Assembly: GCA_017518185.1 (NCBI GenBank) | Contig: JAFWWB010000073.1 | Coordinates: 1-64,000, forward strand | Source: Lachnospiraceae bacterium | GTDB lineage: Bacteria; Bacillota; Clostridia; Lachnospirales; Lachnospiraceae | Direction: 5' to 3' | DNA: 64,000 nt | Shown here: one piece after another, positions 43,315-51,826 of the stretch | Position numbering within the stretch: position 1 is the first letter of the stretch | How the letters are laid out: each line of letters opens with the position of its first letter | Notes under the pieces: model-generated | Told to the model about the DNA's origin: nothing | Seen by the model: the letters and a program-made list of their open reading frames with translations, nothing else | Database searches by the model: none | Program-made: the position numbers and the translations under genes

Positions 43315-44912
43315 AAAAAAGAGCTGTTGCGTTACTGACTGCCGGAGTGCTGCTGCTGGCAGCCTGCGGAAATGAAGAGGGGCCTTCAAGAGGCAATTAT
43401 GAGGAGGAATCAGGAGATGTGGTGGCCACGCCCACCGAAGTGGCTGAGGCGGAGCCCACGGAAGCGCCTACAGAGGCGCCCACACCCACTGAGGAGCCGG
43501 AGCCCGAAAAACCCGATCCGGTAAGACCGCTACAGGTAGCACTTTACAGTGATTATGACGGGTATTACGATGTGGACAAGGAGCTCAACATGGTAGCTGT
43601 CCGCTGTCCTGTGGTGTGGCTGGAAGAGGATGACATGCCGGAGCTTCAGAAGGCCCTGGAAGGCTTTAATGAGGATAAGAAGAGCCGCAGGGACAGCGCC
43701 CTGGAGGATCTTAAGGAATCGGCACTCTCGATGTATGATGACGGCTTCTGGTGGGATGACCTTCAGTTTTATGCCAACTGGGACGCATATTTCTGCCGTG
43801 CGGACAGCAGGGTTGTGAGCATAGTATCCTGCTGGGACGAGTATTCCGGCGGCGCACACCCCATGTACAGCTACGGCGGCTACAACTATGATTCCGCCAC
43901 CGGAAAGGCGCTCACGGTCTATGATGTGATAGTTCCCGAAAAGATAGCAGATCTTCCCCAGCTTCTGGAGGATAAGCTGATAGAAAAGTACGGCGAGGAT
44001 GAGTTCTATTCCGATACCGATATCTCCCAGGCTGTGGATGATAATCTCGGCATGAACGGCGACCTGCCCTTCACCCTCGGCCCCGAAGGCATGAGCTTCT
44101 ATTTCCAGCCCTATGAGCTGGCACCCTACGTGGCGGGAGCCCAGATCATCACCCTCGGTTATGATGAATATGCCGACTGGATCAACCCGCTCTATTCCGA
44201 GACCTTAAGCGACTATTTTATTGATCTCAACGTCCCCGGGGATGTGCACATTCCCGGCACTGAAGACCGTGTCTTCTATTATACACAGGACAAGGACGAG
44301 GATGGAATGGAGAAGGATCTTAATATCGTCATATCGGACGGGGAGTCGGATAAGGCTGTCCTCACCGACGGCCCTATGTACTGCTATGAAACGGACGGAT
44401 ACCTGCTTCATTATAAAGGGAAAAATTACCTGTATTTCTCGATGCTGGCCGAGGATGATTATGAGTTCCTGAGGGTATATGAGATCACGGAGGATGAGAA
44501 TATCCTCTTTGTGGATGAGATATCCCCGGAGCTTTCCCATGCTGTTCCCACCGATCCGGAGAATCTCAGGATGTATGTGCGGAACGATGTGCTCTCCACC
44601 ATGACCGCATACGCCACCTTCCATATCGGAAGCGACGGATTGCCCGTGACCGATGAGGATATGTACACGATAGAGAGCAGCTTCGAATTCACCGCGCTGC
44701 AGGACTTCGAGATAACTGATCCTGACGGCAACAGCTTCAGCATAAAGACAGGAGACAAGCTCATACCGGTACGTACCGATACCGAAAACCTGATCGAGCT
44801 TCAGACTGAGGACGGCACCGTGATACGCACCATTGTGGACCGTGAATGGCCGCAGACTATAAACGGAGTGGATATCAACGAGCTTTTTGACGGGATAATG
44901 TTTGCAGGCTGA
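43311..44912 (+). CDS. DUF3298/DUF4163-type lipoprotein
   Basis: A 533-residue lipoprotein: lipobox LAAC, a Thr/Pro/Glu linker (about 30-70), then a region with the DUF4163-DUF3298 arrangement of RsiV and related sensors: YSGGAHPMYSYGGYNYDSA (about 182-200) and PFTLGPEGMSFYFQPYELAP. A further C-terminal domain of about 230 residues is not recognised. It overlaps the GH42 gene by 4 nt and is the last gene of the array. Proteins with this domain bind or sense ligands such as lysozyme; a surface role in the sugar system is only an inference from position. Confidence 0.8.
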   Translation: MKKRAVALLTAGVLLLAACGNEEGPSRGNYEEESGDVVATPTEVAEAEPTEAPTEAPTPTEEPEPEKPDPVRPLQVALYSDYDGYYDVDKELNMVAVRCPVVWLEEDDMPELQKALEGFNEDKKSRRDSALEDLKESALSMYDDGFWWDDLQFYANWDAYFCRADSRVVSIVSCWDEYSGGAHPMYSYGGYNYDSATGKALTVYDVIVPEKIADLPQLLEDKLIEKYGEDEFYSDTDISQAVDDNLGMNGDLPFTLGPEGMSFYFQPYELAPYVAGAQIITLGYDEYADWINPLYSETLSDYFIDLNVPGDVHIPGTEDRVFYYTQDKDEDGMEKDLNIVISDGESDKAVLTDGPMYCYETDGYLLHYKGKNYLYFSMLAEDDYEFLRVYEITEDENILFVDEISPELSHAVPTDPENLRMYVRNDVLSTMTAYATFHIGSDGLPVTDEDMYTIESSFEFTALQDFEITDPDGNSFSIKTGDKLIPVRTDTENLIELQTEDGTVIRTIVDREWPQTINGVDINELFDGIMFAG

Positions 44913-46448
44913 CTAGCGGTACTGCACGGGAAGCTTTGTCACGGGCTTAAGTTCGGATGACAGTGTATAGAGGGTCTCGGTCCCGCCTTTGGTCACGCTG
45001 TAGAGCTCACCGCACTGGCGGACGCTGTCGGCGGGGCCAAGATCCTGAAGCTCGTTGAAATATTCATCTATGAGAAAGGCGTTCCCGCCCTTTATCACAA
45101 GGGCAACGCCTTTTTTGAATTCGCTGCAGAAGTCATATTCCGCCGCTTCGCTGCCGCTGTGATCCACATAGAAATACCTGCCCTCATTTTCGGCGGGCCA
45201 GTAGAGCTCATCGTTTATCGAAAGCCGGTCGAATACGGAATAACTGAACTCATCCTCTCCCGAACCGAGATCCGCCAGTACGAGCTTTTCCCCGCAGGGG
45301 AAGACCACATTGGAGCTTACGTTGTAGCGGAGTACGCCGTCGTTCCTGAAGGGCAGCAGCACGCCTCCGTTTAAGCCGGGATCTTCTTCCGAAGCCACAT
45401 AGGAAGGAACGGAGCGGCCGGCGAAGTTTTTGGATACAGCGGCATACTGAAGAGCCCCGTTCTCGCTGAGGCTCATGGCATCCGGGGCGATCTCGCAGAC
45501 AAGACCGTCTGCGTCCCTCAGCTGCCAGTTGCCGTTTGCAGAGTTGATACCCACCATATAGCCTTCATCGGCGGGGCCTGCGGGAATGAACACCTCGGGA
45601 GGCGCGGGATTTACCTTATTGGTACCCCAGTGGGTGCGCTTGTATTTCGCTATGGCGTCTTCGCCGGTGAGGTAGTCCACCAGGGCGGGATCGTCATCGG
45701 AGTAGCCGTCGCCGTCGGTCCACTCCACAGTGCCGTCAGCCGAAACATAACCTATCTCATAGGGGAGTATGCAGCTGAAGATGTCCTCCTCGAAATACCG
45801 GACCTCAAAAGGCCCGGCTGTCCTGACTGTAACGGCGCTGCCGTCATTGAAGCCTGTATTGGAAAGGATCCCGTAGGGACGGGCGTACTGCTCCTCAAGT
45901 GTGGTGATGAGCTGTCCTTCCCTATCGTAATAGCTGAGCTCGGTGTGGGCGTATTTTACGTCATTCTCCAGGGAATTCTCAGCTTCGATGCCCTTTGCCA
46001 CGCAGAAACCGCCAGTGTAGGCCACGGCTTCGTCGCTGCCTTCGTAGAGTTTGTCCCCGGAGGCGTTGAAGACGGTATAGCTGAAGTCACGGTAGTCATT
46101 TCCTCTTGTCATAACGAAGAGACCGTCGGAGGTGGGATTGGTGTAGCCTGTGTAGCTGCAGGGAACGATAAGGTTTCCGGAAATGTCCGCGGCTCCGAAG
46201 CTGCCGCCCTTCATGACGATGACCGCATCCCCGCCGGCGTTGAAATGGAAGTCGTAATCCGAAAGATCCGCGGAGTCCTTAAGGACCGGCACCTCCGCCT
46301 CCGGAATGGGAGTGGGGGTGGGCGTTGCCGTAGGAGCTTCGGTTGCAGCAGGACCGCTGCCGCTGCCTCCGTTTCCGGGAGTGTCATCCCCGCAGGCAGA
46401 GAGGATGAAAAGTGAAGCCGCTATGATAAAGAAAAGCTGTTTTCTCAT
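44913..46448 (-). CDS. WG-repeat-like lipoprotein
   Basis: A 511-residue lipoprotein, lipobox LSAC at about residue 19, Thr/Pro-rich linker (PTATPTPTPIPE), then segments resembling degenerate WG beta-propeller repeats such as FGAADISGNLIVPCSYTGY and YFYVDHSGSEAAEYDFC. Function is unknown; WG-repeat proteins are thought to mediate surface binding. It is convergent and directly abutting (0 nt) the preceding gene, with no space for a terminator between them. Family assignment is tentative. Confidence 0.72.
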   Translation of the reverse strand: MRKQLFFIIAASLFILSACGDDTPGNGGSGSGPAATEAPTATPTPTPIPEAEVPVLKDSADLSDYDFHFNAGGDAVIVMKGGSFGAADISGNLIVPCSYTGYTNPTSDGLFVMTRGNDYRDFSYTVFNASGDKLYEGSDEAVAYTGGFCVAKGIEAENSLENDVKYAHTELSYYDREGQLITTLEEQYARPYGILSNTGFNDGSAVTVRTAGPFEVRYFEEDIFSCILPYEIGYVSADGTVEWTDGDGYSDDDPALVDYLTGEDAIAKYKRTHWGTNKVNPAPPEVFIPAGPADEGYMVGINSANGNWQLRDADGLVCEIAPDAMSLSENGALQYAAVSKNFAGRSVPSYVASEEDPGLNGGVLLPFRNDGVLRYNVSSNVVFPCGEKLVLADLGSGEDEFSYSVFDRLSINDELYWPAENEGRYFYVDHSGSEAAEYDFCSEFKKGVALVIKGGNAFLIDEYFNELQDLGPADSVRQCGELYSVTKGGTETLYTLSSELKPVTKLPVQYR

Positions 46449-46547
46449 TTCCGTTATTTCCTTAAAAGTGTATTTGAGTTGTCATAAAAAAAGTGCCTGC
46501 CTACCCACTCCGAATCACTATCGAAACAAGCAAACAAGCGCCTTACG

Positions 46548-46620
46548 TGCACCGCCAGGGGCTCGAACCCTGGACACCCTGATTAAGAGTCAGGTGCTCT
46601 ACCAACTGAGCTAGCGGTGC
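46548..46620 (-). tRNA. tRNA-Lys (CTT anticodon)
   Basis: The 73-nt minus-strand cloverleaf has acceptor stem GCACCGC/GCGGTGC, D-arm GCTCAGTTGGTAGAGC, anticodon stem CCTGA/TCAGG with loop CTCTTAA (anticodon CTT, reading AAG) and T-arm CCAGGGTTCGAGCCCTGG, with A as discriminator. CCA is not encoded, so it must be added by the cca product found about 1.6 kb downstream on the other strand. Confidence 0.96.
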
Positions 46621-46643
46621 GTTCATTTTTTGCAACAGATAGG

Positions 46644-46672
46644 ATACTACCACATAAAATCCGTGTTGTCAA
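46644..46672 (-). promoter_or_regulatory. Promoter of tRNA-Lys
   Basis: On the minus strand TTGACA (46672-46667), a 17-nt spacer and TAGTAT (46649-46644) lie 24 nt upstream of the tRNA. Confidence 0.8.
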
Positions 46673-46705
46673 CATGTTCTGCAAATATTTTTACGATAAC
46701 AGGCA

Positions 46706-46734
46706 TTGACATTTAATATTAGCTTTTCTATACT
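46706..46734 (+). promoter_or_regulatory. Promoter of the acyl carrier protein gene
   Basis: TTGACA at 46706-46711, 17-nt spacer, TATACT at 46729-46734: a near-consensus sigma-A promoter divergent from the tRNA promoter, giving a leader of about 64 nt. Confidence 0.85.
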
Positions 46735-46804
46735 GATTGTGTTGCGCGTGGGCGCGCGGCATTTGAGTTTAGTATCATTTAAGACTATGGAGGAAGACAC
46801 AGTC

Positions 46805-47044
46805 ATGTTAGAAAAGATCATTGAGCTTATAAGGGATCAGCTTCATATATCCGAGAGCGTGCCCATCAACGAGGACACCTCATTTATCCAGGATCTGAAG
46901 GCAGACTCATATGAGCTCATGGAGCTGATCATGGCCGTAGAGGATGAGTACGGCATCAAGGTAGAGGATGATGACATGGAGAAGATGCAGACCGTCGGCG
47001 ACGTTCTGGAGTATGTCAGATCACAGGGTATAGACCTTGAGTAA
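46805..47044 (+). CDS. acpP: Acyl carrier protein
   Basis: A 79-residue acidic four-helix carrier. The phosphopantetheine attachment Ser lies in LKADSYELMELIMAVEDE (about residue 38); the usual DSL is DSY here, as in several alternative acyl carriers. ATG 46805 is preceded by GGAGGAAG; the frame extends upstream but without family sequence. It has its own strong promoter and terminator and is not beside fatty acid synthesis genes, so it could be either the general carrier or one for a specialised pathway such as that of the adjoining aminotransferase. No synthase, ligase or transferase for it is seen nearby. Confidence 0.92.
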   Translation: MLEKIIELIRDQLHISESVPINEDTSFIQDLKADSYELMELIMAVEDEYGIKVEDDDMEKMQTVGDVLEYVRSQGIDLE

Positions 47045-47066
47045 AGACTGAACTGTTTCAGCTGCG

Positions 47067-47105
47067 AAAGCTTCTCTCCGGGCCGGGGGGAAGCTTTACT
47101 TTTTT
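47067..47105 (+). terminator. Terminator of the acyl carrier protein gene
   Basis: AAAGCTTC...GAAGCTTT stem around a G/C-rich loop followed by ACTTTTTT. The next ATG follows 12 nt later, so the aminotransferase gene has no room for its own promoter. Confidence 0.85.
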
Positions 47106-47117
47106 ACAGGTGAATAT

Positions 47118-48221
47118 ATGGACAGGATAATGACGAACCGGCTTGACCGGGGATATAAGAGATATAAGGAAGAATTCGAGGAAGCTGCCCTCAGGGTGCT
47201 GCGTTCCGGACGGTATATACTGGGCAGCGAGGTGGAGAGCTTTGAGGCGGCCTGGGCAGGATATACCGGGGCTGCGCACTGCACCGGGGTTGCCAGCGGG
47301 CTTGATGCGCTTTATCTGGCGCTTAGGGCCTGTGATATAAAGGCTGGGGATGAGGTGATCCTTCAGGGCAATACCTTTTTTGCCACTGCCCTTGCAGTGC
47401 ATATGACGGGGGCGCGCTGTGTGTTCACCGAGCCTGATGAGTACCACCAGCTCGATCCTGCCGGGATAGAAGCAAAGATAAATGACAGGACAAAGGCCGT
47501 GATGGTGGTCCACTTATACGGACAGACCGCACGCATGACTGAGATAAAGGAGATATGTAAAAAGCACGGTTTAAGGCTTATAGAAGACTGTGCCCAGTCC
47601 CATGGCTCGATGTCGGATGACGGCTGCATGAGCGGACACAGCGGCGATTTCGGCTGCTTTTCCTTTTATCCATCCAAGAACCTGGGAGCCTTCGGAGATG
47701 CGGGAGCCGTGGTAACGGATGATGCGGAGCTGGACAGGCGGCTTAAGCAGCTTCGGAATTACGGCAGCAGCCGGCGCTACCATTACGCAGAGGCCGGGGT
47801 GAACTCCCGTCTGGATGAGCTGCAGGCTGCGCTGCTCTCGGTGCGGCTCTCACACCTGGACGAGCTCACTAAGGAACGTAAGGAGGCAGCGGCCTTCTAT
47901 GATACACATATAGAGAATCCTCTTATTGAAAAGCCGGAAGTGCGTCCCGGAGCGGATCACGTTTATCATCAGTATGTGATCCGCTGTGACAGGCGGGAGG
48001 AGCTGATAAAGCATCTGGACGAAAGAGGCATAGACACTATCATACATTACCCGGTGCCCCCCCATCTTACGGAGGCGCTGGCATATCTGGGATATAAGAA
48101 GGGTGACCTGCCCTTTACGGAGAAGCTGGCGGACAGCGTGCTCTCCATACCCATGTACAACGGCATTACCCGGGAGGAACAGGAACGGGTGGCAGAGGCA
48201 TTGAATGGATTCGGAGATTAA
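47118..48221 (+). CDS. DegT/DnrJ/EryC1 sugar aminotransferase
   Basis: A 367-residue PLP enzyme of the ArnB/DesV family that transaminates keto sugars for surface glycans or antibiotics. Visible: ASGLDALYLALRACDIKAGD near the N-terminus, HLYGQTARM, EDCAQSHGS and the PLP-binding Lys in YPSKNLGAFGD (about residue 186), plus NSRLDELQAALLS. All are as in active members. No nucleotide-sugar enzyme adjoins it; cca starts within its 3' end (17-nt overlap). AGGTG lies just upstream of the start. Confidence 0.93.
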   Translation: MDRIMTNRLDRGYKRYKEEFEEAALRVLRSGRYILGSEVESFEAAWAGYTGAAHCTGVASGLDALYLALRACDIKAGDEVILQGNTFFATALAVHMTGARCVFTEPDEYHQLDPAGIEAKINDRTKAVMVVHLYGQTARMTEIKEICKKHGLRLIEDCAQSHGSMSDDGCMSGHSGDFGCFSFYPSKNLGAFGDAGAVVTDDAELDRRLKQLRNYGSSRRYHYAEAGVNSRLDELQAALLSVRLSHLDELTKERKEAAAFYDTHIENPLIEKPEVRPGADHVYHQYVIRCDRREELIKHLDERGIDTIIHYPVPPHLTEALAYLGYKKGDLPFTEKLADSVLSIPMYNGITREEQERVAEALNGFGD

Positions 48222-49593
48222 GGATAAGATACCCGCAGGGGCTGCGGAAATACTGGAGCGTCTGAGAGACGCCGGCTACGAGGCTTATGTCGTGGGCGGC
48301 TGTGTCCGTGACTGCCTTCTGGGCCGTACTCCCGCCGACTGGGATATAACCACCTCCGCCCGTCCTCAGCAGATAAAAGAGCTCTTCAAGCATACCGTGG
48401 ATACCGGCATAAAGCACGGTACGGTGACGGTGCTCCACAGGCATAAGGGCGTGATAACGCCATATGAGGTCACCACTTACCGTATCGACGGGGAATATGA
48501 GGACGGCAGGCATCCCAAACAGGTGAGCTTCACCTCCGAACTCTCCGAGGATCTGCGCCGCAGGGACTTTACCATAAACGCCATGGCCTATGCCCCGGGC
48601 GAGGGGCTTGTGGACCTTTACGGCGGCGTGAAGGACCTGGAGGATAAGGTGATACGCTGCGTTGGGGATCCGGAGGAGCGTTTTTCCGAGGATGCCTTAA
48701 GGATGATGAGGGCCATACGTTTTTCGGCGCAGCTTGGCGCTGAGATAGAGAAGACGACCTGGAAGGCGGTGTGCAAAATGGCGGATAATATCGCCATGGT
48801 CAGCGCCGAGAGGATAAGGGTGGAGCTGGAGAAGCTGATCCTGAGTCCGGAACCCGGACGCTTCAGGCTCTTTTACGAAAGCGGCCTTACAAGGCATTTC
48901 CTGCCTGAATGGGAGGGCTGCGTTAATACTACACAGGAAAATCCCCATCACTGTTATAATGTGTCGGACCATCTGCTCAAGGCGGTGGAATCCGTAGACC
49001 GCCGGGAGACCGCGGAGGATTACCCTGAGGATACGGAGAGGGTGTTCAGGCTGCTAAGGCTGACCATGCTCCTGCATGATATCGCAAAGCCCCTTACAAA
49101 GACCGTGGATGAAGACGGGATAGCCCATTTCAAGGGGCATCCGGAGCTTGGGGCACAGATGGCGGAGGAGATCCTGAGGCGTCTTAAATACGACAACGAT
49201 ACCATAAGAGGCGTGAGCCATCTGATATATCATCATGAGGAACGCTTCCCCGCGGACAGGCGTTCCGTAAGGAGGGCCTTAAACCGCATAGGGGAGGAAT
49301 ATTTCCCCATGTTCTTTCATATCCAGAGGGCCGATATGCGTGCCCAGAGCACATTTATGCGTAAGGATAAGGAGCAGCGGCTTAAGGAACTCAGGGAGCT
49401 GTGGGAGCAGACCCTTGCTGACCGCCACTGCGTATCCCTGAAGACCCTTGCGGTAAAGGGAGCGGATCTTATGGCCGCGGGCATGAAGCCGGGGCCTGAG
49501 ATAGGCCGGACTCTGGGACGTATGCTGGAGGACGTGCTGGACGAGCCGTCCCATAATGATAAGGAATATCTGCTGAAGAGGTACCTGCCATGA
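48205..49593 (+). CDS. cca: CCA tRNA nucleotidyltransferase with HD domain
   Basis: A 462-residue class II tRNA-maturing enzyme adding CCA to tRNA 3' ends. The N-terminal polymerase fold has VGGCVRDCLLGRTPADWDI with the two catalytic Asp, RRDFTINAMAY and the template region EDALRMMRAIRFSAQ. An HD domain follows (LLHDIAKP, about 295) as in many Firmicute forms. The local tRNA-Lys lacks encoded CCA, consistent with need. The ATG overlaps the aminotransferase end by 17 nt and the stop overlaps the next start by 4 nt. Confidence 0.95.
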   Translation: MDSEIKDKIPAGAAEILERLRDAGYEAYVVGGCVRDCLLGRTPADWDITTSARPQQIKELFKHTVDTGIKHGTVTVLHRHKGVITPYEVTTYRIDGEYEDGRHPKQVSFTSELSEDLRRRDFTINAMAYAPGEGLVDLYGGVKDLEDKVIRCVGDPEERFSEDALRMMRAIRFSAQLGAEIEKTTWKAVCKMADNIAMVSAERIRVELEKLILSPEPGRFRLFYESGLTRHFLPEWEGCVNTTQENPHHCYNVSDHLLKAVESVDRRETAEDYPEDTERVFRLLRLTMLLHDIAKPLTKTVDEDGIAHFKGHPELGAQMAEEILRRLKYDNDTIRGVSHLIYHHEERFPADRRSVRRALNRIGEEYFPMFFHIQRADMRAQSTFMRKDKEQRLKELRELWEQTLADRHCVSLKTLAVKGADLMAAGMKPGPEIGRTLGRMLEDVLDEPSHNDKEYLLKRYLP

Positions 49594-51038
49594 AAAAGAG
49601 CCTTTTTGCGGGAATAGCAGCCGCAGCGCTCCTTCTGGCAGGCTGCAGTACAGGCTCCCGGCAGCAGCTTCCGGCAGTGAGTCTGGGGGAGACCAATGTG
49701 GTGCCCGTGGTGCCGGGATATTATGATTCCCTGGATACGGCGGTGCTGGTAAAGATCGACAGCGTGGAGCACGTTCTCACCTTCCTGAACCTTTCGGTAA
49801 ACAGGTACTACAGCCTGAATTATGACGGCGCCACAAGCTTTAACGACCGTTATGCCCAGCCTCTGGCCCTCAGCCAGGTACCGGAGGGCTGTATGGCGGA
49901 TATCAGCTTTGTAAAGGATACGAAAAGACTGAACAGCCTTCAGCTTTCTCCCGGGGCCTTCTATGTCACCGGGATCAGCGATGTGCTCTTTTCCGAAGAC
50001 GGCAGCAGTCTCTTTTTCAGGAACCAGAATTACAGTTTAAGCCCCGTGAATGTGATCCTTACCCCCGACGGGGTGGGGGAGTTCATGGATATAAGCCCTG
50101 CGGACACCTTTTCCATAGCGGGAGAGGAGAACACGGTCTACTGCCTGAAGGTGGAAAAGGGCCATGGCTATATAAGGCTTGAAAATGCGGAGTATTTCCG
50201 TGGAGGCTGGCTCCAGGTAGGGGAAAAGCAGGTTTCCCAGATCGGGGCCGAGCCGCTGATAGCGGTGCCCGAGGGTGAATGGGACGTGACCGTGAGCAAC
50301 AAGGGTTCTACCGGCACCGAGCATGTGGTGGTGACGAGAGGAGCCGAGGTCTCCGTGGATGCGGGAAAGTGGGTCAGCGAGCCCATGTACGGCGGTGTTC
50401 GCTTCCACAGCATTCCCGAGGATGCCCGCATCTATATTGACGGGGAAGTGATAGACAGCAGCAGGGAGCAGAAGCTTTCCTACGGCATACACCAGATGGT
50501 GGTCACCGCCGACGGCTATACCACCCTGAGCCGCTATATAAGGGTGGCCCAGGCTTCCGCGGACTTGAGCATAGTGCTGGAAAAGGATCCTTCGGTCTCA
50601 GCCGGCAGCATTTCGGAGAGCACGGTATCGCAGAGTGTCGTGACCTATGAGCTTACGCCCACTCCCGTCCATAACGAGACCAGGGAGAGCGGCGATAATG
50701 AGCTGGTCACGGCGACGCCTACCCCCACGCCCACTCCTTCAGCGGGGACATCGGATAATATCGCGATCGGACCTGTGGCCACGCCGATAGTATCCCGGAA
50801 CGAAGTGATAAACGTGGGAGAATACAGGGTATACATCAACTCGCCGGAAGGCGTGGAGGTGTATAAGGACGGCATATATCTTGGGATCTCGCCCCTGTCC
50901 TTTAAGAAGGAGGGCGAGGGCAATACCGTCATAACCCTCAGGAAGAACGGCTGCCAGACCAGGAGCTACACCATATACATGGATTCCCAGAATAAGGATC
51001 TGAGCTATTCCTTCTCCGAACTGGTGCCGATACAGTAG
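49590..51038 (+). CDS. PEGA-domain lipoprotein
   Basis: A 482-residue lipoprotein (lipobox LAGC, about residue 19). Its middle (about 265-335) and end (about 410-475) hold two PEGA-like beta domains: GVRFHSIPEDARIYIDGEVI and VYINSPEGVEVYKDGIYLGI, separated by a Thr/Pro/Ser-rich linker with TPTPTPTPS. PEGA domains occur in surface-layer or sensory proteins. The N-terminal 230 residues are not recognised. It is coupled to cca by a 4-nt overlap, probably just an operon convenience. Confidence 0.85.
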   Translation: MKKSLFAGIAAAALLLAGCSTGSRQQLPAVSLGETNVVPVVPGYYDSLDTAVLVKIDSVEHVLTFLNLSVNRYYSLNYDGATSFNDRYAQPLALSQVPEGCMADISFVKDTKRLNSLQLSPGAFYVTGISDVLFSEDGSSLFFRNQNYSLSPVNVILTPDGVGEFMDISPADTFSIAGEENTVYCLKVEKGHGYIRLENAEYFRGGWLQVGEKQVSQIGAEPLIAVPEGEWDVTVSNKGSTGTEHVVVTRGAEVSVDAGKWVSEPMYGGVRFHSIPEDARIYIDGEVIDSSREQKLSYGIHQMVVTADGYTTLSRYIRVAQASADLSIVLEKDPSVSAGSISESTVSQSVVTYELTPTPVHNETRESGDNELVTATPTPTPTPSAGTSDNIAIGPVATPIVSRNEVINVGEYRVYINSPEGVEVYKDGIYLGISPLSFKKEGEGNTVITLRKNGCQTRSYTIYMDSQNKDLSYSFSELVPIQ

Positions 51039-51150
51039 GGATACAGTAGGTTTTGCAGGCGTCAAGACATTAAATGTAACGAAATTTAGCGGGTTTCCGG
51101 CACCAAAATACTGCATGATGTTGAAAAGTGGCTGATTCACCCACAAAGTC

Positions 51151-51179
51151 TTGACAAAAGGGGTAAAAACGCATATAAA
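51151..51179 (+). promoter_or_regulatory. Strong promoter of the HU gene
   Basis: TTGACA at 51151-51156, 17-nt spacer, TATAAA at 51174-51179. A small GCGTC-gagg-GACGC hairpin lies in the 46-nt leader. Confidence 0.85.
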
Positions 51180-51231
51180 GATATGTGCAGCGTCGAGGGA
51201 CGCAAACAAATATGCAGGAGGAATTTTAAAA

Positions 51232-51504
51232 ATGAACAAGACTGAATTTGTCGCAGCTATCGCAGATAAGGCTGATCTTAGCAAGAAGGATGCTGAAGCA
51301 GTAGTTAAGGCTTTCACCGAGACCGTTGAGAAGGAACTGAAGAAGGGTGGAAAGGTACAGCTCGTTGGCTTCGGTACCTTCGAAGTAGCTAAGAGAAACG
51401 CACGTACCGGCCGCAATCCCCGCACCGGCGAGACCATGAAGATCGCAGCTTCCAAGACTCCCAGATTCAAGGCCGGCAAGGCTTTCAAGGATGCTATCGG
51501 CTGA
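51232..51504 (+). CDS. hup: HU DNA-binding protein
   Basis: A 90-residue nucleoid protein of the bacterial HU family. Family landmarks: MNKTEFVAAIADKADLSKKD, the arm LVGFGTFEVAKRNARTGRNP and ETMKIAASKTPRFKAGKAFK. The codon use is highly biased (e.g. AAG, GCA, GTT, ACC), fitting very high expression. ATG 51232 is preceded by AGGAGG at 51216-51221; a frame extending upstream lies in the leader. It heads the conserved HU-rqcP-divIC Firmicute neighbourhood. Confidence 0.97.
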   Translation: MNKTEFVAAIADKADLSKKDAEAVVKAFTETVEKELKKGGKVQLVGFGTFEVAKRNARTGRNPRTGETMKIAASKTPRFKAGKAFKDAIG

Positions 51505-51537
51505 TAGCGGAACGGAATGAGATGATCTGTTACAGGG

Positions 51538-51562
51538 GCGGGCCGGAGGGCCCGCTCTTTTC
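51538..51562 (+). terminator. Terminator of the HU gene
   Basis: GCGGGCC-ggag-GGCCCGC followed by TCTTTTC. rqcP starts about 20 nt later, so it would be expressed by read-through. Confidence 0.85.
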
Positions 51563-51581
51563 ATTATGGAGATGCAGAAAA

Positions 51582-51821
51582 ATGAGACTGGATAAATATC
51601 TTAAGGTATCAAGACTGATAAAGCGCCGCACCGTGGCCAACGAGGCCTGCGATGCCGGCAGGGTCATGATAAACGACCGCGTGGCCAGGGCTTCCGCAGA
51701 GGTTAAGCCCGGGGACGTGATAACCATAGCTTTCGGGAACAGGGAGACAAAGGCCCGGGTCCTGGAGGTTAAGGAAACAGTGAAAAAAGAAGAAGCAGAG
51801 GCAATGTTTGAATTGCTCTGA
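51582..51821 (+). CDS. rqcP: RqcP/YabO S4-domain protein
   Basis: A 79-residue S4 RNA-binding protein. In Bacillus RqcP binds the stalled 50S subunit and helps RqcH add alanine tails during ribosome quality control. The S4 signature MRLDKYLKVSRLIKRRTVAN is at the N-terminus, followed by GRVMINDRVARASAEVKPGD. ATG 51582 has GGAG upstream and starts the family; the frame extends earlier into the terminator. The downstream sporulation genes yabP and yabQ expected in this neighbourhood are absent. Confidence 0.92.
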   Translation: MRLDKYLKVSRLIKRRTVANEACDAGRVMINDRVARASAEVKPGDVITIAFGNRETKARVLEVKETVKKEEAEAMFELL

Positions 51822-51826
51822 GCTGT

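Noticed and set aside
46484..46500. Intrinsic terminator for tRNA-Lys
   Set aside because: There is a T-run on the minus strand but no convincing stem in front of it, so I did not list it as a feature.
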